A stretch of DNA of 59,741 nucleotides. Source: VGWB01 sp964480945. Lineage in GTDB: Bacteria > Bacteroidota > Ignavibacteria > UBA10030. This document shows, in pieces, positions 59,690-59,741 of the stretch. The notes under the pieces were generated by a model, which was not told where the DNA came from, ran no database searches, and saw nothing but the letters and a program-made list of their open reading frames with translations. Every line of letters begins with the position of its first letter. The stretch's first letter is position 1. The position numbers and the translations under genes are program-made. Location of the stretch: contig CAYZRX010000014.1 in the NCBI GenBank assembly GCA_964480945.1, forward strand, positions 1 through 59,741, in the 5' to 3' direction.

Positions 59690-59741
59690 TCCCCGAAGGA
59701 ATCCTTGCGACAAGAACACAAGATTGTTCTTTGGTGATAGC

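Noticed and set aside
1..59741. CRISPR arrays, tRNA, rRNA, insertion sequences or phage genes
   Set aside because: No regularly spaced direct repeats, no tRNA or rRNA signature and no transposase or integrase motif were seen on either strand.

Overview
The window is about 60 kb of moderately GC-rich, Gram-negative chromosome. It looks like a draft assembly, because it carries two runs of exactly 100 N, each inside a gene. Gene content points to a strict or fermentative anaerobe: two different [NiFe] hydrogenases, heterodisulfide-reductase-like subunits, NADH-dehydrogenase-type flavoprotein subunits, rubrerythrin, tryptophanase and radical SAM enzymes. Outer-membrane barrels, a bleomycin-hydrolase-like C1 peptidase, a LolA-like protein with FtsX-type permeases and a rhamnose pathway suggest the FCB superphylum (Ignavibacteria, Kryptonia or Calditrichaeota-like). 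This placement is inference from gene style only; no rRNA or tRNA gene was seen.

Layout. 1-2.8 kb: 3' part of an NADP-malic enzyme, then a lipoprotein rubrerythrin. 2.9-8.6 kb: a group 3b [NiFe] hydrogenase operon (hydB, a lone cyclic-nucleotide-binding domain, hydG, hydD, hydA), a YbaK-like deacylase and a maturation protease. 8.9-14.9 kb: mixed genes (membrane proteins, an aldo/keto-reductase-like protein without its catalytic tetrad, a B12/radical SAM protein, a hydrolase, an AhpD-like protein). 15.0-19.4 kb, minus strand: histidine kinase, NtrC-type sigma-54 activator, and a protein with two receiver domains joined by a duplicated linker motif. 19.95-34.5 kb: a MarR regulator and then one long, tightly packed operon. 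34.8-41.7 kb: small proteins, C1 peptidase, citrate synthase, CBS protein, tryptophanase. 42.1-47.0 kb: hypA, hypB, a PflX-like radical SAM gene, hypF, a broken hypC-like gene and hypC; hypD follows at 53.6 kb and no hypE is seen. 48.0-53.5 kb: a Lol-like envelope export set. 55.4-59.6 kb: a UroD-family methyltransferase, rhamnulokinase and rhamnose isomerase.

The central system is the 14-kb operon at 20383-34498. It encodes a hydrogenase maturation protease; HdrC, HdrB and only the N-terminal half of HdrA; a block of signalling or accessory genes (two DRTGG proteins, two HATPase proteins, a PHP protein and a [FeFe]-hydrogenase-like protein with an altered active-site loop); NuoE-, ferredoxin- and NuoF-like subunits; a protein that fuses the iron-sulfur head of a HydA/NuoG subunit to the missing C-terminal half of HdrA; and MvhD, MvhG and MvhA of a group 3c [NiFe] hydrogenase. 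The accessory and NuoE/NuoF genes are those that usually accompany bifurcating [FeFe] hydrogenases (HydABC). Here the catalytic [FeFe] domain is absent and appears to be replaced by HdrA-C plus Mvh. I infer a H2-dependent flavin-bifurcating supercomplex linking H2, NAD(H), ferredoxin and an unknown HdrB substrate.

Regulation visible in the DNA: a perfect inverted repeat inside the promoter of the MarR gene, and three sigma-54-like sites that share the form TGGCA(C/T)-N5-TTGA, upstream of the double-receiver gene, the citrate synthase gene and hypA. The sigma-54 activator encoded at 16470-17870 is a natural candidate to act on them.
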